From positions 49,845,546-49,909,545 of the forward strand of contig CM071600.1 of NCBI GenBank assembly GCA_036435485.1: a DNA stretch of 64,000 bases, read 5' to 3'. Below the pieces are notes generated by a model. The model was not told where the DNA came from and ran no database searches. It saw only the letters and a program-made list of their open reading frames with translations. Positions 21,503-31,723 of the stretch are shown here, piece after piece. Position numbers and translations under genes: made by a program. The stretch's first letter is position 1; the number at the start of each line of letters is the position of its first letter. Source of the stretch: Saposhnikovia divaricata (lineage: Eukaryota > Streptophyta > Magnoliopsida > Apiales > Apiaceae).

Positions 21503-21942
21503 TCGGGATGGGTTTTCACCCGCACCATTCGAACCAGATCCGATTTTTGCTCCAAACGGGATAGGGGATTTTTTCAGTTCGGGGATTTTTTCAATTCGGG
21601 GGAGGAGCGGGAAAAGTTTTATAAAAAATTTGGGAATCGGGGCGGGGACGGGATTTAGCGTTTCCCCGCCCCGCCGTGTCCGAACTCGAAATTCCTCGTT
21701 CTCCATTACCCGTTCCGCTCCCCGTTATCCGATCCTTATGTATAGAAATAATATATTTATATATTAAATATTAAATAAATTATTAAAATTAAATTTGATT
21801 TATACATATTTAAAATTTTAAAATATATTATCCATTTCAATAATTAAAATTTTCATGTTAGAGAATATGTATGCTTAGTTTTATCTATTATTTGAAACAG
21901 TAAATAAATATTGATACGAAATAACTTCTAAAATATAATATA

Positions 21943-21989
<47 letters not shown>

Positions 21990-22234
21990 CACATTTTGAT
22001 ATATTAAATTGATTTTTTTTGAAAACTATTTCATATAATATTTATTTTTTTTTTAAAAGAAAGAATTACCCGATTTTTCGCGGAGATCTCCGTTCCCCGT
22101 TTGGGGCGGGGATCGGGGAGGAACAAAATCCTCGTTCGGGGATCGGGGACGGGTTTGGGGAACAGATTCGGATTCGAGAATCGGGAACGGAGATTGTAAT
22201 TTCCGATCCCGAAGTGACCCGATGTCCATGCCTA
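21503..22234. mobile_element. Non-autonomous hAT-like element, 732 bp
   Basis: Ends TCGGGATGGG and, reversed, TAGGCATGGA match at 7 of 10 positions. Flanks CTTGAACG (21495-21502) and CTTCAACG (22235-22242) match at 7 of 8, in line with an old 8-bp hAT duplication. Both arms are GC-rich, with degenerate CGGGGA/TCCCCG repeats facing each other and an AT-rich centre holding a TA run (about 21947-21987). No transposase. Confidence 0.65.
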
Positions 22235-22682
22235 CTTCAACGTACGTTCAAGTTTGATATTTTCATATATAATCATTAAAAGTGTTACTTTTTTTTAGTG
22301 AAAAATAAATGGGAAGAGGAGCAGAATTTGAATTTAGAAGTCCAAAGCCAAACAATACATATTGTCGCTGTCCATTGGGTTTGGGTGTCTCTGGTCATTG
22401 GGTTAAGTATCTCTATCCAACTTTATTTGACCCATGGTCCAAATTCTATTATTAGTGGATTACGTATAATTTCCGTGTTTGCTTCAGTGTCTTTTTTTTT
22501 TGTTAGGTGCTTCAGTATTTTCTTAGTTCCCTTTTATGTGGGAATGATGCACCTTCCTCCGTCTTTCACCTGTGAAAGATTGTCATGTTCGTTTATTATT
22601 TCAATTTTTTTTCGAATCGTTTTATTAATTAATTCATATAAGTTATTTGAGCATTTCCAATGAAGAATGTCAATGTCATGTA
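22235..22682. other. Spacer, no gene seen
   Basis: Contains an open frame of about 120 codons at 22298 with no recognisable domain and no ATG start. I regard it as chance. Confidence 0.5.
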
Positions 22683-22872
22683 TAGAGATGCACAAAAAAC
22701 CCTTCAAACCGGACTTTATTCGGGTTTTAAAAAATCCGAGTTTTTAAGAAACGGGCCGGGTTGGGCTTTTTTAAAAATCGGGCCAGACCAGGCCGAGCTT
22801 TCTCTAAAATATGAGGTCCGTTTTAGGCCCCTGGCCGGGCTGGATCGGGCTTTTATTCGAGCTTTTTTTAAA

Positions 22873-22921
<49 letters not shown>

Positions 22922-22950
22922 ATTTTTGTCTTTTTTTGCAAAGCTAATAT

Positions 22951-23159
22951 AGGGCCTGTTTGGCTTAGCTTAACTTACGGACTTATGGACTTATTTTCGG
23001 GTAAAAATTTTATATTTTGATAAATTTTTTTTATACAAGTATTTAATGTATGTTTGAGATTCAATAAGTTGGAAAATAAGTTGGAATGTTAGGAATCTCT
23101 AACTTTGTCTTAAAATAAGTTGACTTATTCTGGAAAAAAGTTCCCCCAAACACCCCCAT
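22951..23159. mobile_element. MITE, copy 2 of the family at 8999-9203
   Basis: Begins AGGGCCTGTTTGG and ends CCAAACACCCCC, a terminal inverted repeat. The interior matches the copy at 8999 nearly base for base (GGGTAAAAATTTTATATTTT, ATTTAATGTATGTTTGAGAT). It inserted into the left part of the older hAT element. Confidence 0.75.
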
Positions 23160-23249
23160 ATTAATATACAAAAAAAAGAAAATCTTACAAACGAAACAAC
23201 CTCTAAAGATCTACACTCCTGAACTTTTAAATTCATAATACATAAGAAG

Positions 23250-24282
23250 TAGGGGTGTAAATGAGCCGAGCCGAGCCGAACTCTAAAATGTTCATGTATC
23301 GTTTGTTAAAAAATTATCGAACTCGAACTCGAGCTCGAACTTGAATCGAACCAAAAAATATGTTTGAACTCGGTTCGTTAAGATAAAATGTTGTTCGCGA
23401 ACAGCTCACGAACAGCTCACGAACATGTCTCATGAACTTACTCACGAATTTTTGTTGGAACAACTCATTAAGCTTGTTCACGAGCTTGTTCATGTAATTA
23501 TACTCACGAATAAATCTTAAAATTACTCGTGAACTTATGCTCACGAGCTCACTTACGAAGAACTCATAAGTTTATTTCCTTATTTTTGTATACAAAAATC
23601 TAATATTAAAAAAAATCAAAAAGTCCAAAATTAAATAATAAAATTTTGTCTCAGCACTAGAAATAATAATAAATCATTAACCAATAAAATTCTCACATCT
23701 CCAATTCCAAAAAACAAACAAAGTTTGATTTAAAAATAAAGTGCAAAGAAACGTAATTGTTTGATATAAATAAACTTAAGTTATTAAACCATTTGAAAAT
23801 ACAGATACTAACATTTTGGCTGACGGAGTGGTATTTCATGGAAAAACCAATTGTATAATGGTACCATTTGGAAGTCAAAAATAATGAATGGTATTTCATG
23901 GAAAAACCAATTGTACAATGGTACCATTTGGAATTTCCCTAATATATATATAGGAGATTATTTATCAAATTTGTTCATGAACTGCTAATGAACTCGTATA
24001 CCGAGCATGTTAACGAGCTCAATTATCGAACTTATTCACGAACATGTTCATGAGTTATGTTCACGAGCTTGTTCACGAACTATGTTCACGAGCACGTTAA
24101 TCGAAATTGTTTGCGAGCTATCGAGTCGAACTTTACTGTGATCAAGTTCAGCTCGTTTGTAAATCGATCCTTAAAATCATGTTCAAGATCGACTCGTTTG
24201 TGAATCGAACGAACTCGAACCGAACTTTTTTCGAACCGAACACCGAGCCGTTCGCGAGTGTATCGGTTCATTTACAGCCCTA
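23250..24282. mobile_element. Complete non-autonomous hAT element with exact 8-bp TSD
   Basis: Terminal inverted repeats TAGGGGTGTAAATGA and TAGGGCTGTAAATGA (14 of 15) are bordered by identical ATAAGAAG at 23242-23249 and 24283-24290. This fits hAT transposition. Both arms are made of degenerate CGAACTCG/GAGCTCGAAC and TTCACGAACATGTTCA-type repeats. The middle is AT-rich and holds a 60-bp direct repeat (23830-23932). No transposase ORF, so it was mobilised in trans. Confidence 0.92.
23830..23932. repeat. Two direct copies, 60-bp period, inside the hAT
   Basis: GGTATTTCATGGAAAAACC at 23830 and 23890 continues in each copy through AATTGTA, one variable base, then AATGGTACCATTTGGAA. Confidence 0.85.
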
Positions 24283-24877
24283 ATAAGAAGAGACACCACA
24301 AAACCTAATACTAAGAAACCACTAGCAGAATGCTTGTTTTATCATAAAACATCAATGCAACTCAAGAACTTTTTACTCATCATCTACATTATAACTTAAC
24401 CTGATCGTAATCCATATAAATCTCCTCGTATATGATCATTTCGAGAAGCATCCTCAACACTCAACAAGTCTTTTTGAAAGAAGGGGTTGTCTTGCATATC
24501 GTTGATTCTTCCTAGTCTCATGATTCTTTACATCCCTTCTATTGCTAAGTTAATATTATTGAAATTTATTAAAAATATTAAATATTTTTAGATTTTATCT
24601 ATAAAAAATTGGATATTTATCCGGATTTCTTAAAAAGCCCGGGCTTTTATCCAGGTCGAACCGGACTTTTGTCCAGGTTTTTAACCGGGCTTTTCGGGCT
24701 TCGGGCCCAGCCGGGCTTGATGAAAAATAGGAGACCCATTTTAGGTCCTCGGGACGCGCCGAACCGGACCGGACTTTTTTCGGACCGGGCTTTTCGGGCT
24801 TGGCTTTTCGAGTTTTTTTGCAAATCGAATCGAGCCGAATTTCGAATTTCGGGTTTTAGACTTTTTGAACATCTCTA

Positions 24878-25849
24878 ATCATGTCACATGATATAACATG
24901 ACACTCTTCTTAGTATTTCATTGAAGTTGTTGATCAGTCATTGAGGTATAAGTGAAGTGGTATGAAATGCAACTTGAGATGCCAAAAGTTGACATCCTTT
25001 AAAATATGGTATCGATTTTATTTATGGACGTAACGATGAATTAAATATTACTTTTTTAACATAATTGTATTATGCATTTTGTATAAGGTTAGCTCCTTGA
25101 AATACCTATCATTAGAATATTTTATGAAACAAGCATGCCAAAAATGATGTGAAAGTGACATAATATAAAAAAGTTTCTTGAAAAGTGAGCATTGAAGATG
25201 TTCTTTAGATGTTGACTCTTTGAGACGGATAGCAACATAGATCATTTATTTAAGTTAATTTATTTTGATATTTATTTATCAGACATATGATTCTATTCAA
25301 AAAAGTTAATTTGTCTTAAATAAAAATATATAAATCCCATGTCAGTCCCCTACTTTTATATAAGACAATACATATCTTTTCATATGTTTTACGAAAAATA
25401 TCTGCTAAATTTTAAGTGAGTAAATTTAAACACCGATGTCGACCTTTAATTTTAGTATTCCAATTAAATGAATGGAACATGAAAATTGACTCGATCCATT
25501 TTAGTGTTTAAAATATGAAGTACAGTGGCATATATTTTTTAATAAGAATTTTCCAAAAAATGGATATATCCAATTAAGTGTATGGAGCGAAAAGATACTC
25601 TATGATGCTTTTACTAACAGGTGGGCATCAGGGGATTGAATCAAATGTCTATTTATTTCCAGGGACATTACTGGCACAACATTAAACTCCTGAATTTTAC
25701 TCGCAGACAAATTTTTTTTGGATGTGCCATTACAAGACATAACACATGTCCAAATATTGTCTATGCAAATTACTAATTCGCGACACTAATTGTATGTATA
25801 ATTGGTTTGTATTCGATGCTAAGCATATAATCAAACAATATGAATATTA
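24878..25849. other. Spacer, including ERF 3' flank
   Basis: AT-rich. No gene or clear element was recognised. The right part must hold the 3' UTR of the minus-strand ERF gene. Confidence 0.55.
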
Positions 25850-26671
25850 TTAGTTCGTTCTACCAGCTGAATCACAAGAATGATCATAACTATCCATCAT
25901 CACCATCCATTTCTCGAACTCATCAGCTCCTGTCATTCCCCAATACTCATCTTCTTGGTTCTTCCCCAGTCCCAGTCCCACTCCCACTCCCTGTTCCATT
26001 CCATTTCTTCTTAAGTTTTCGTCGTTCCTTTTCTCTTCTTCTTGGTGTCGCGGTTTCACAATTTCTTGTTGTTTTTGTTGAGACGAAGAACTGTAATCAG
26101 CAAAGGGAAAATTAAGCTTAGCTCTTGGTCCCCTGAACTCGATGGCAGCTTTATCGTAAGCACGTGCTGCCCCTTCTGCTGTCTCAAACGTCCCTAGCCA
26201 TACACGCGCAGCCTTCCTTGGATCTCGAATCTCCGCTGCCCATTTTCCCCACGGCCTTTGTCTTACCCCTCTGTAATTGTTTTTCTTCTTCTTCTTCATC
26301 ACCACTGCATTAACATTTTTACCCTTCTTCATGTTGTTGTCATTACTGGAATTTTTCTCACATTCTTCAACCCCGAAAAAATCACAACCCAAGCAGCCAC
26401 GAATGTTACACAACTTGCACGTCTCTGTCTCGGGCAAAAACGACGTGGAGGCAGCGGTGGAAGCTGTTGAAATGAATCCAAAATGGTGTGTCATGTCCAC
26501 TGAAGTGTCACCAGTTATGATATTTCTAAGCGCGCTAACCATGATGAATGCTTCTTCATCCGGGCTAATCCGCGGCGGCCGTGGTGGCTGGTTGTAATTG
26601 CTGACAGCCGCTGGATAACTTAGGTGAGTTTTGTATGTTCTGTTTTGCATGTCGAAGAGAGACAGCTGCAT
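25850..26671 (-). CDS. AP2/ERF transcription factor, group X-like
   Basis: 273 aa, intronless, ATG at 26671. One AP2 domain at about 131-190: NNYRGVRQRPWGKWAAEIRD, then RKAARVWLGTFETAEGAARA and AYDKAAIEFRGPRAKLNF. The Ala and Asp at the diagnostic sheet positions (WAAEIRD) mark the ERF rather than the DREB branch, so a GCC-box type target is expected. Two features point to group X (ERF109/RRTF1, ABR1 and relatives): an N-terminal EEAFIMVSALRNIITGD block (39-55), and a Cys motif C-x2-C-x4-C-x2-C at residues 85-96. A Lys-rich run (126-130) before AP2 may act as a nuclear signal. Relatives respond to wounding, redox and jasmonate; here that is inference. A relic of a second copy lies at 43822-44480. 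Confidence 0.92.
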   Translation of the reverse strand: MQLSLFDMQNRTYKTHLSYPAAVSNYNQPPRPPRISPDEEAFIMVSALRNIITGDTSVDMTHHFGFISTASTAASTSFLPETETCKLCNIRGCLGCDFFGVEECEKNSSNDNNMKKGKNVNAVVMKKKKKNNYRGVRQRPWGKWAAEIRDPRKAARVWLGTFETAEGAARAYDKAAIEFRGPRAKLNFPFADYSSSSQQKQQEIVKPRHQEEEKRNDENLRRNGMEQGVGVGLGLGKNQEDEYWGMTGADEFEKWMVMMDSYDHSCDSAGRTN

Positions 26672-26721
26672 GTATAAAGAGTGAAAGTGTTGATGAAATT
26701 ATGATTTTAGATATGTTTAGG

Positions 26722-26741
26722 TGTATATATACATATATACG
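26722..26741 (-). promoter_or_regulatory. Probable TATA box of the ERF gene
   Basis: GTATATATGTATATATACAC read on the minus strand, about 55-70 bp upstream of the ERF ATG. This gives a very short 5' leader. Farther upstream (about 26815-26822) is an ACGTGTGA element. Confidence 0.45.
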
Positions 26742-27094
26742 AGGATCTTACGTGGCTGCCCAGCTGGATAACACAGTTCAAACACGGGATAACAAGAATT
26801 GACTGTCCAAGTATTCACGTGTGAGAAGTACAGTATTTTATTAGGATTATTATGGGTACACGTGGATAGTAAAGGGAGTGTGCAGGAAAGAGAGGTGGTG
26901 GGTTGTGATATGGGGACATGCACTACTTTGTCGTTGCTTGTAAAGTGAGTGGAAGATTCCGTTTGTCACTCTCAGCCTCTCTCGGGCAGTTGTAAGTTAA
27001 AGTACGATTATATTTTCCAACCGACTAATATATTAAAGATTTCAGTTATTTTTTGATTAATTATATTTCATAAAAAAAATGATCAAAACAACAC

Positions 27095-27885
27095 AAAAAT
27101 ACTATTCAATTGTGCAAAATAACGATTCGCGCGAACAATGCCCAAAATAATCACAGAGTGCGTATTAGCGGTCTGCGTATCCTATAAACATCTGGGGTCA
27201 CGCATCTCCCAGATGCGTGATGACATCAGCTAACGTCATTTTTCCAATTGCATCTCAGATCGTCTCTCTCCCTCGGAATCGCCCATAAAATCGCCACCGT
27301 TCGTTCAGCATACTCCGACAATGTCCACTACTCCTGAGGGCACGAAAATGAAGCCCAGACCAGCCTATCCATTTTACCCCGTAGATTTATTAAGTTTTGG
27401 CCTCGCAGGGGCGTATATGAACATGCCGAAAAACCAAATCGGAAAAATTGGTTCGAACTGTGGCTTTCAAATCCGGCGAAACAAATGGAAAACGAAGGAC
27501 ATATGTTTGTGGAGGGAGAGAAGGCGGTCATTTTGGTGTAAAGTATGCAAGTGCTCGATGCCTGCAAAGAGTGAACGAAATCGCCAGAGTTTTGGTCGAA
27601 AAAACGACGCCGGCGTGAGCTTGATGACGATGAACAGTAGCCTTGAACACGCAGGTTGGACATGCGTGTCTGTAGCAACGCATGTTGAACATGCGTATCC
27701 CTTGTTACTGTTCACGCTATAGAATTTGAATTTTACACTCCACGCATACCAAAAATGCGTATACCCCCTATATCTTGTACGTATGCCGCAAATGCGTGGC
27801 CCTCTGGTTATGTTGGACGATGTTTCCGCCCGTGGTTATTTTGGGCACTCCAATTTAAAATTTGGTTATTGAGGAATTTCACCCA
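27095..27885. mobile_element. Non-autonomous inverted-repeat element, copy B (unnamed family)
   Basis: Left-end ATGCCCAAAATAATCAC (about 27137) and reversed right-end GTGCCCAAAATAACCAC (about 27832-27848) are inverted repeats. Outer blocks (AATAAC..., CGCGCGAA on the left; AATAACCAAATT on the reversed right) match the end of copy A at 2290-3030. The interior is GC-richer than the flanks, dotted with ACGCAT/ATGCGT palindromes, and has an open frame at 27321-27722 with no known domain. It may carry a captured host fragment. Confidence 0.55.
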
Positions 27886-28594
27886 ATTTCATATCGTACA
27901 TGACCATTACTATTTTATTTTTAGATATCTATTTTGTTTTTACTTAATTTTATATTAAATTTTTTCCTCATATAATAATAAATTTTAATTTATGCTGGGA
28001 TCATTAAGCACTTTGTATGGAGTGCTAATTATTGAAACTAGAATGATACTAATTATGGCATGAATGAAATAAAAATATAATACAAAAACATTTCATGCCA
28101 ATCATCAAAATCATATACGTTCTACATGCAGAATATTATAAAATTTATTATTTGCAAAATGTGTTACATGAAAAATACTATTTCATTAAATATCTTTAAA
28201 ATCATGTATATATTGAACGTGATTGTACAATAATTCGTTTTGCAATATTTTATTAGCAAAATATGTATGATTATCAAGATTTTATGAAATAATGGTATCT
28301 ATAAAAAAAATATTTTATAAAATAACACATTTTACAATATTATATTCATAAAATATATATGATCTCTGAGATACATGATGAAACAACAATATCTATAGAA
28401 CTTAAGTCTTATTATATATATATATATATACACGAATAAAATCTTGGCTGGACTAGATTTGAACCACAAAAATAATAAAAATGTCGACATAAAAGAATCT
28501 TACTATTGTTTTGCAATTCATTCTTGCAAGTAAAATACTAAATTCTCCTTTCTACGAAATTTTGATATTGTACTTAGCTTTACGACTAAACCAC
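27886..28594. other. AT-rich spacer, no gene seen
   Basis: Short TA run near 28411-28430 and ordinary AT-rich spacer. Confidence 0.6.
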
Positions 28595-28857
28595 TACTCC
28601 CTCTGTCTCGTAATAAGTTTCTCGTTTAAAATGTCGGTTCTGTTCATTACATGAAATAAGTTATTAATTTACACATAATCTATAAGACCAAATATAGTCA
28701 TGAGTGATCTTGTTCGATTCGTATTTGTTAGTACTTTAATACAATGAAGTTTTTATATTTAATATTATTACGAAATTAAAGATATTAACGATTAAAAGTG
28801 TTCGTTGGCAAACGTGTCCGCTCCAAACACGAAAAGTATTTAGAGACGGAGGGAGTG
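28595..28857. mobile_element. Stowaway-like (Tc1/mariner) MITE
   Basis: CTCCCTCTGTCTC at 28597 and GAGACGGAGGGAG at 28843-28855 form the typical CTCCCTCCGTCTC-type terminal repeats of plant mariner MITEs. TA precedes the left end; the right TA is changed to TG. About 260 bp. Confidence 0.8.
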
Positions 28858-29250
28858 CTAACTAAACAATTGTTAATTTTATGTAAAGTTCATTTGGATT
28901 AATTTAAAAAATATTACTTACAACTTAAAATGTAACTTACTTATTTTAAGTGAAAAGTGATAATTTTAACCTTAATTTAGGTATATTTGTTCGATTAATT
29001 TTATTTAATGTAAATTTATTTTTAAAAATTGATTAAAAAAATAAAAACGAAATATATACAAGAAATATGATATGAGTTGAAATGTGATCTCAAATTTATG
29101 AAAATTGATATGAAAAAAATTAAGTTGAAAAAATGTAACTCGAAAGTATTTAAATTTTATGAACTAAAACTAATTTAAGTTAAAATTGAAATGGGTCTAA
29201 AAATAATATAAGGTCCACAAACACGCTCTACATCTACTAGTTATATGCTA
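28858..29250. other. AT-rich spacer, no gene seen
   Basis: Nothing recognisable apart from A/T-rich tracts. It ends at the 9-bp target site (TAAATATTA, 29251-29259) of the MULE-like element. Confidence 0.6.
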
Positions 29251-30053
29251 TAAATATTAGAGGTTTTTTGATAAATAAATTACTAAAAGTAGTTTTTTGC
29301 AATTTTACTTTTTTTAAGAAAATCTATTTACAAAATTACCATCTTAATGGCAAATATACCAAAATTTTTAAAAAAATTGCAAAAATACCATCTTATTATT
29401 TCTCCAATTCTCCTTATATTTTCTCACCTCCATTTACCACTACGTCTTTTATCATTTTACAAGTGAGAGTAGGGAGCCTGAGATATATCTTAGGTAAGTT
29501 CCCCGAGATACCTAATTTTTATATATAAAAATAGGATGAGCATTTTAGTAAATTCAGAGATTTTTACTTAGCCCTGCGGGCCCAGCAAGATTTAAAGGAT
29601 ATTTTGCATATATCTTAGGAAAAGTTCCCTGAAACTTACAATTATTTGAGGACTTCTTGTGCAGTGCATTACACCTTACCATAATGTCTTTTCAGAAAAA
29701 GCCCACCTCACTGATTGTCTATTGACGATTTAACTCTCCATCCTCGCCAAACCATCATCTAGATATTCTAAAGAGAAGCTAATCATCCATGTTTTATTAA
29801 TCCAAATGCCATTTTTATTCTGAATCAAACATATTATCTGCAAATACTATGATTTTACCTCCCCTGTTATTATAACGCAACTAACTACTCAACTAACTAC
29901 TCCGATCTTTAAAAGAGACGTGGTCGACCTGCGGCCCCGATCTGAAGGAGGTCATCGGAGGAGGTCGGGAGGTCGGGATCGGAGATTGGTGGCGTTGGAG
30001 GAGGTCAGTCGGAGGAGTGGGTGGCTGGGTGGAGTCAATCGGAGGAGTGGGTG

Positions 30054-31466
30054 TGTTAGGTCCGATAAGATTGTAGAAGGGGGGGGGGTTGAATACAATC
30101 TATACCATTTTCTCAAAATTTATTCGTTAAACAATTTTCACTTAAACGAATATTTTGTGCGGAATAATATAACACAAATTTCAAGTTGAATATAACAATA
30201 TATTAACTTGATGGGTGTTACAAAATCAGTCCAAATGATTATCAAGTAATTAATAACTAATTAGAAAATTCAACATGAACTTTGCTAATTTAGTTAATAA
30301 AATCAAGATATCAATTTGTGAACTAGGAAACTTAATTCGCTAGTAGTACAAGAATCACAAGTAAACAAGTTCCAATGGATAGGATATTACAACTGAGATG
30401 AACTTGAATTTACAGAATTAAATTTGTAGGTGTTCTTGAGCTTGAGAGAGAGAGAGAATGGCTGCTGTGTGTATTTTCTGTTATATGCTCGACTGATTTC
30501 AATCTTCTGCATTCTGCTTCCTTAAATACACAGCCATAGTCATATTACTTAGTTTAAACTGATATGACAATCATTTTACATTAATATGACAATCGGTATG
30601 ACTATCAATTGAATGTAATATGACTGTCCAGTTTAAATATGACTTTCGGTATAACAATCCAGCTCAATATGACATTCGGTATAAATCTCCATGTCAATAT
30701 AACATTCGGTATAACTCTTCATTTGAATGAAATATGACTATCCAATTGAACTGCATATGACTATCTCCTTTGAACTGAATATGACTATCTTTTCTATAAA
30801 CTGAATATGACTATCGGTATAACTATCAGTTTGATAGTTATATCATCATATTTTTCAGTTTATAATTAATTAAATGACTTATAAAAATCATTTAACTAAT
30901 TATTACTTTTTCATATTAATTCTTTTTTAATTAATCTAATAATCACTTTAACAAATATATTAATTCTGATAGAATTAATTTATTTATTAACTTAATTACT
31001 TGACTTAATCAATTAAAATAGAATTAATATAAATTCTTTAATAGTCAATACTCCGCTGAAAACCACGTAATTATGATAAGGAACATACATTGGCATGATG
31101 TTGACGCTCGATGTACTGTCTGGTTCATGAATGACTAACTCCAATCTCTGTTCTTCATCGTGACTTTAACACTGTGGTCTTTTTATACTCTTCACTCTCA
31201 TCATGAAATTATTTCTTGTCACTAATAGAAATCTCTGTCTTCTTAAATGAATCCACTTGTTTCAATGCTACCTTGAGGCCTGATCAGAAATCTGAATCTT
31301 CTTCCAGTGTAAAACATCAAAACTATAGATTGACTTGTTGATTTTTCTTCTAACGGTTATCATCTTTTGAGATTCCTGTGACAGTTGATATTATTTACTT
31401 ATTACAATCTAGTTTAATTGGATTAGGATCCTCGAACTACAAATAGGCTGAGTCATATGCCTTTCA
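30054..31466 (-). repeat. 3' LTR of Element 1
   Basis: 1413 bp, from TGTTAGGTCC to GCCTTTCA on the plus strand. Paired with 42181-43604. It includes a ten-G run near 30079-30088 and the ATATGACTATC motif array at about 30548-30850. Read in element orientation, TGTATTTAAGG near 30517-30528 may be the TATA-like core promoter. Confidence 0.95.
30548..30850. repeat. ATATGACTATC/GGTATAAC motif array in the 3' LTR of Element 1
   Basis: Some fifteen irregularly spaced copies of ATATGACTATC or close variants (ATATGACAATC, ATATAACATTC), many followed by GGTATAAC. The same words recur in the pol-ORF3 spacer of this element (35362-35785). Confidence 0.8.
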
Positions 31467-31480
31467 ATCTCCCCCTATTT
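31467..31480 (-). other. Polypurine tract of Element 1
   Basis: AATAGGGGGAGAT on the minus strand directly abuts the 3' LTR. This is the expected primer site for plus-strand DNA synthesis. Confidence 0.9.
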
Positions 31481-31723
31481 GTTTGTTATACAATAACAAG
31501 CAAATACCTAGAGGATTCTTCAACTAATCCCAATTAAACAAGTAAAAGAAAACACTTTAAATGCTAAGTAAATAATGTAAAAGTTCTGGTTCATATTAAC
31601 ATTATCCAGATTCAAACAGAAAAGATAAATACAAGATAAATGATCCTCTAGACTGATCATATAAGACAATTATCCTATCTTGTTCTATCAAAGCTCTAAT
31701 GATATAACTTGTAGAGCTAATCT

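Larger units (their letters stand above)
22683..24877. mobile_element. hAT-like element disrupted by two younger insertions
   Basis: Left end TAGAGATGCACAAAAA and reversed right end TAGAGATGTTCAAAAA are inverted repeats. Flanks GTCATGTA and ATCATGTC share TCATGT, an imperfect 8-bp duplication. Inner arms contain degenerate CCGGGCTTTT/AAAAGCCCGG repeats (about 22712-22870 and 24620-24860). A TA microsatellite (about 22877-22917), a MITE (22951-23159) and a complete hAT (23250-24282) lie inside. Confidence 0.65.

Noticed and set aside
22298..22663. 121-codon open frame as a gene
   Set aside because: No ATG start, no domain and hydrophobic low-complexity composition; likely chance in T-rich sequence.
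27321..27722. 133-codon frame inside inverted-repeat element B as a gene
   Set aside because: No recognised domain, and it overlaps hairpin-rich DNA. A captured fragment is possible but a functional gene is not supported.
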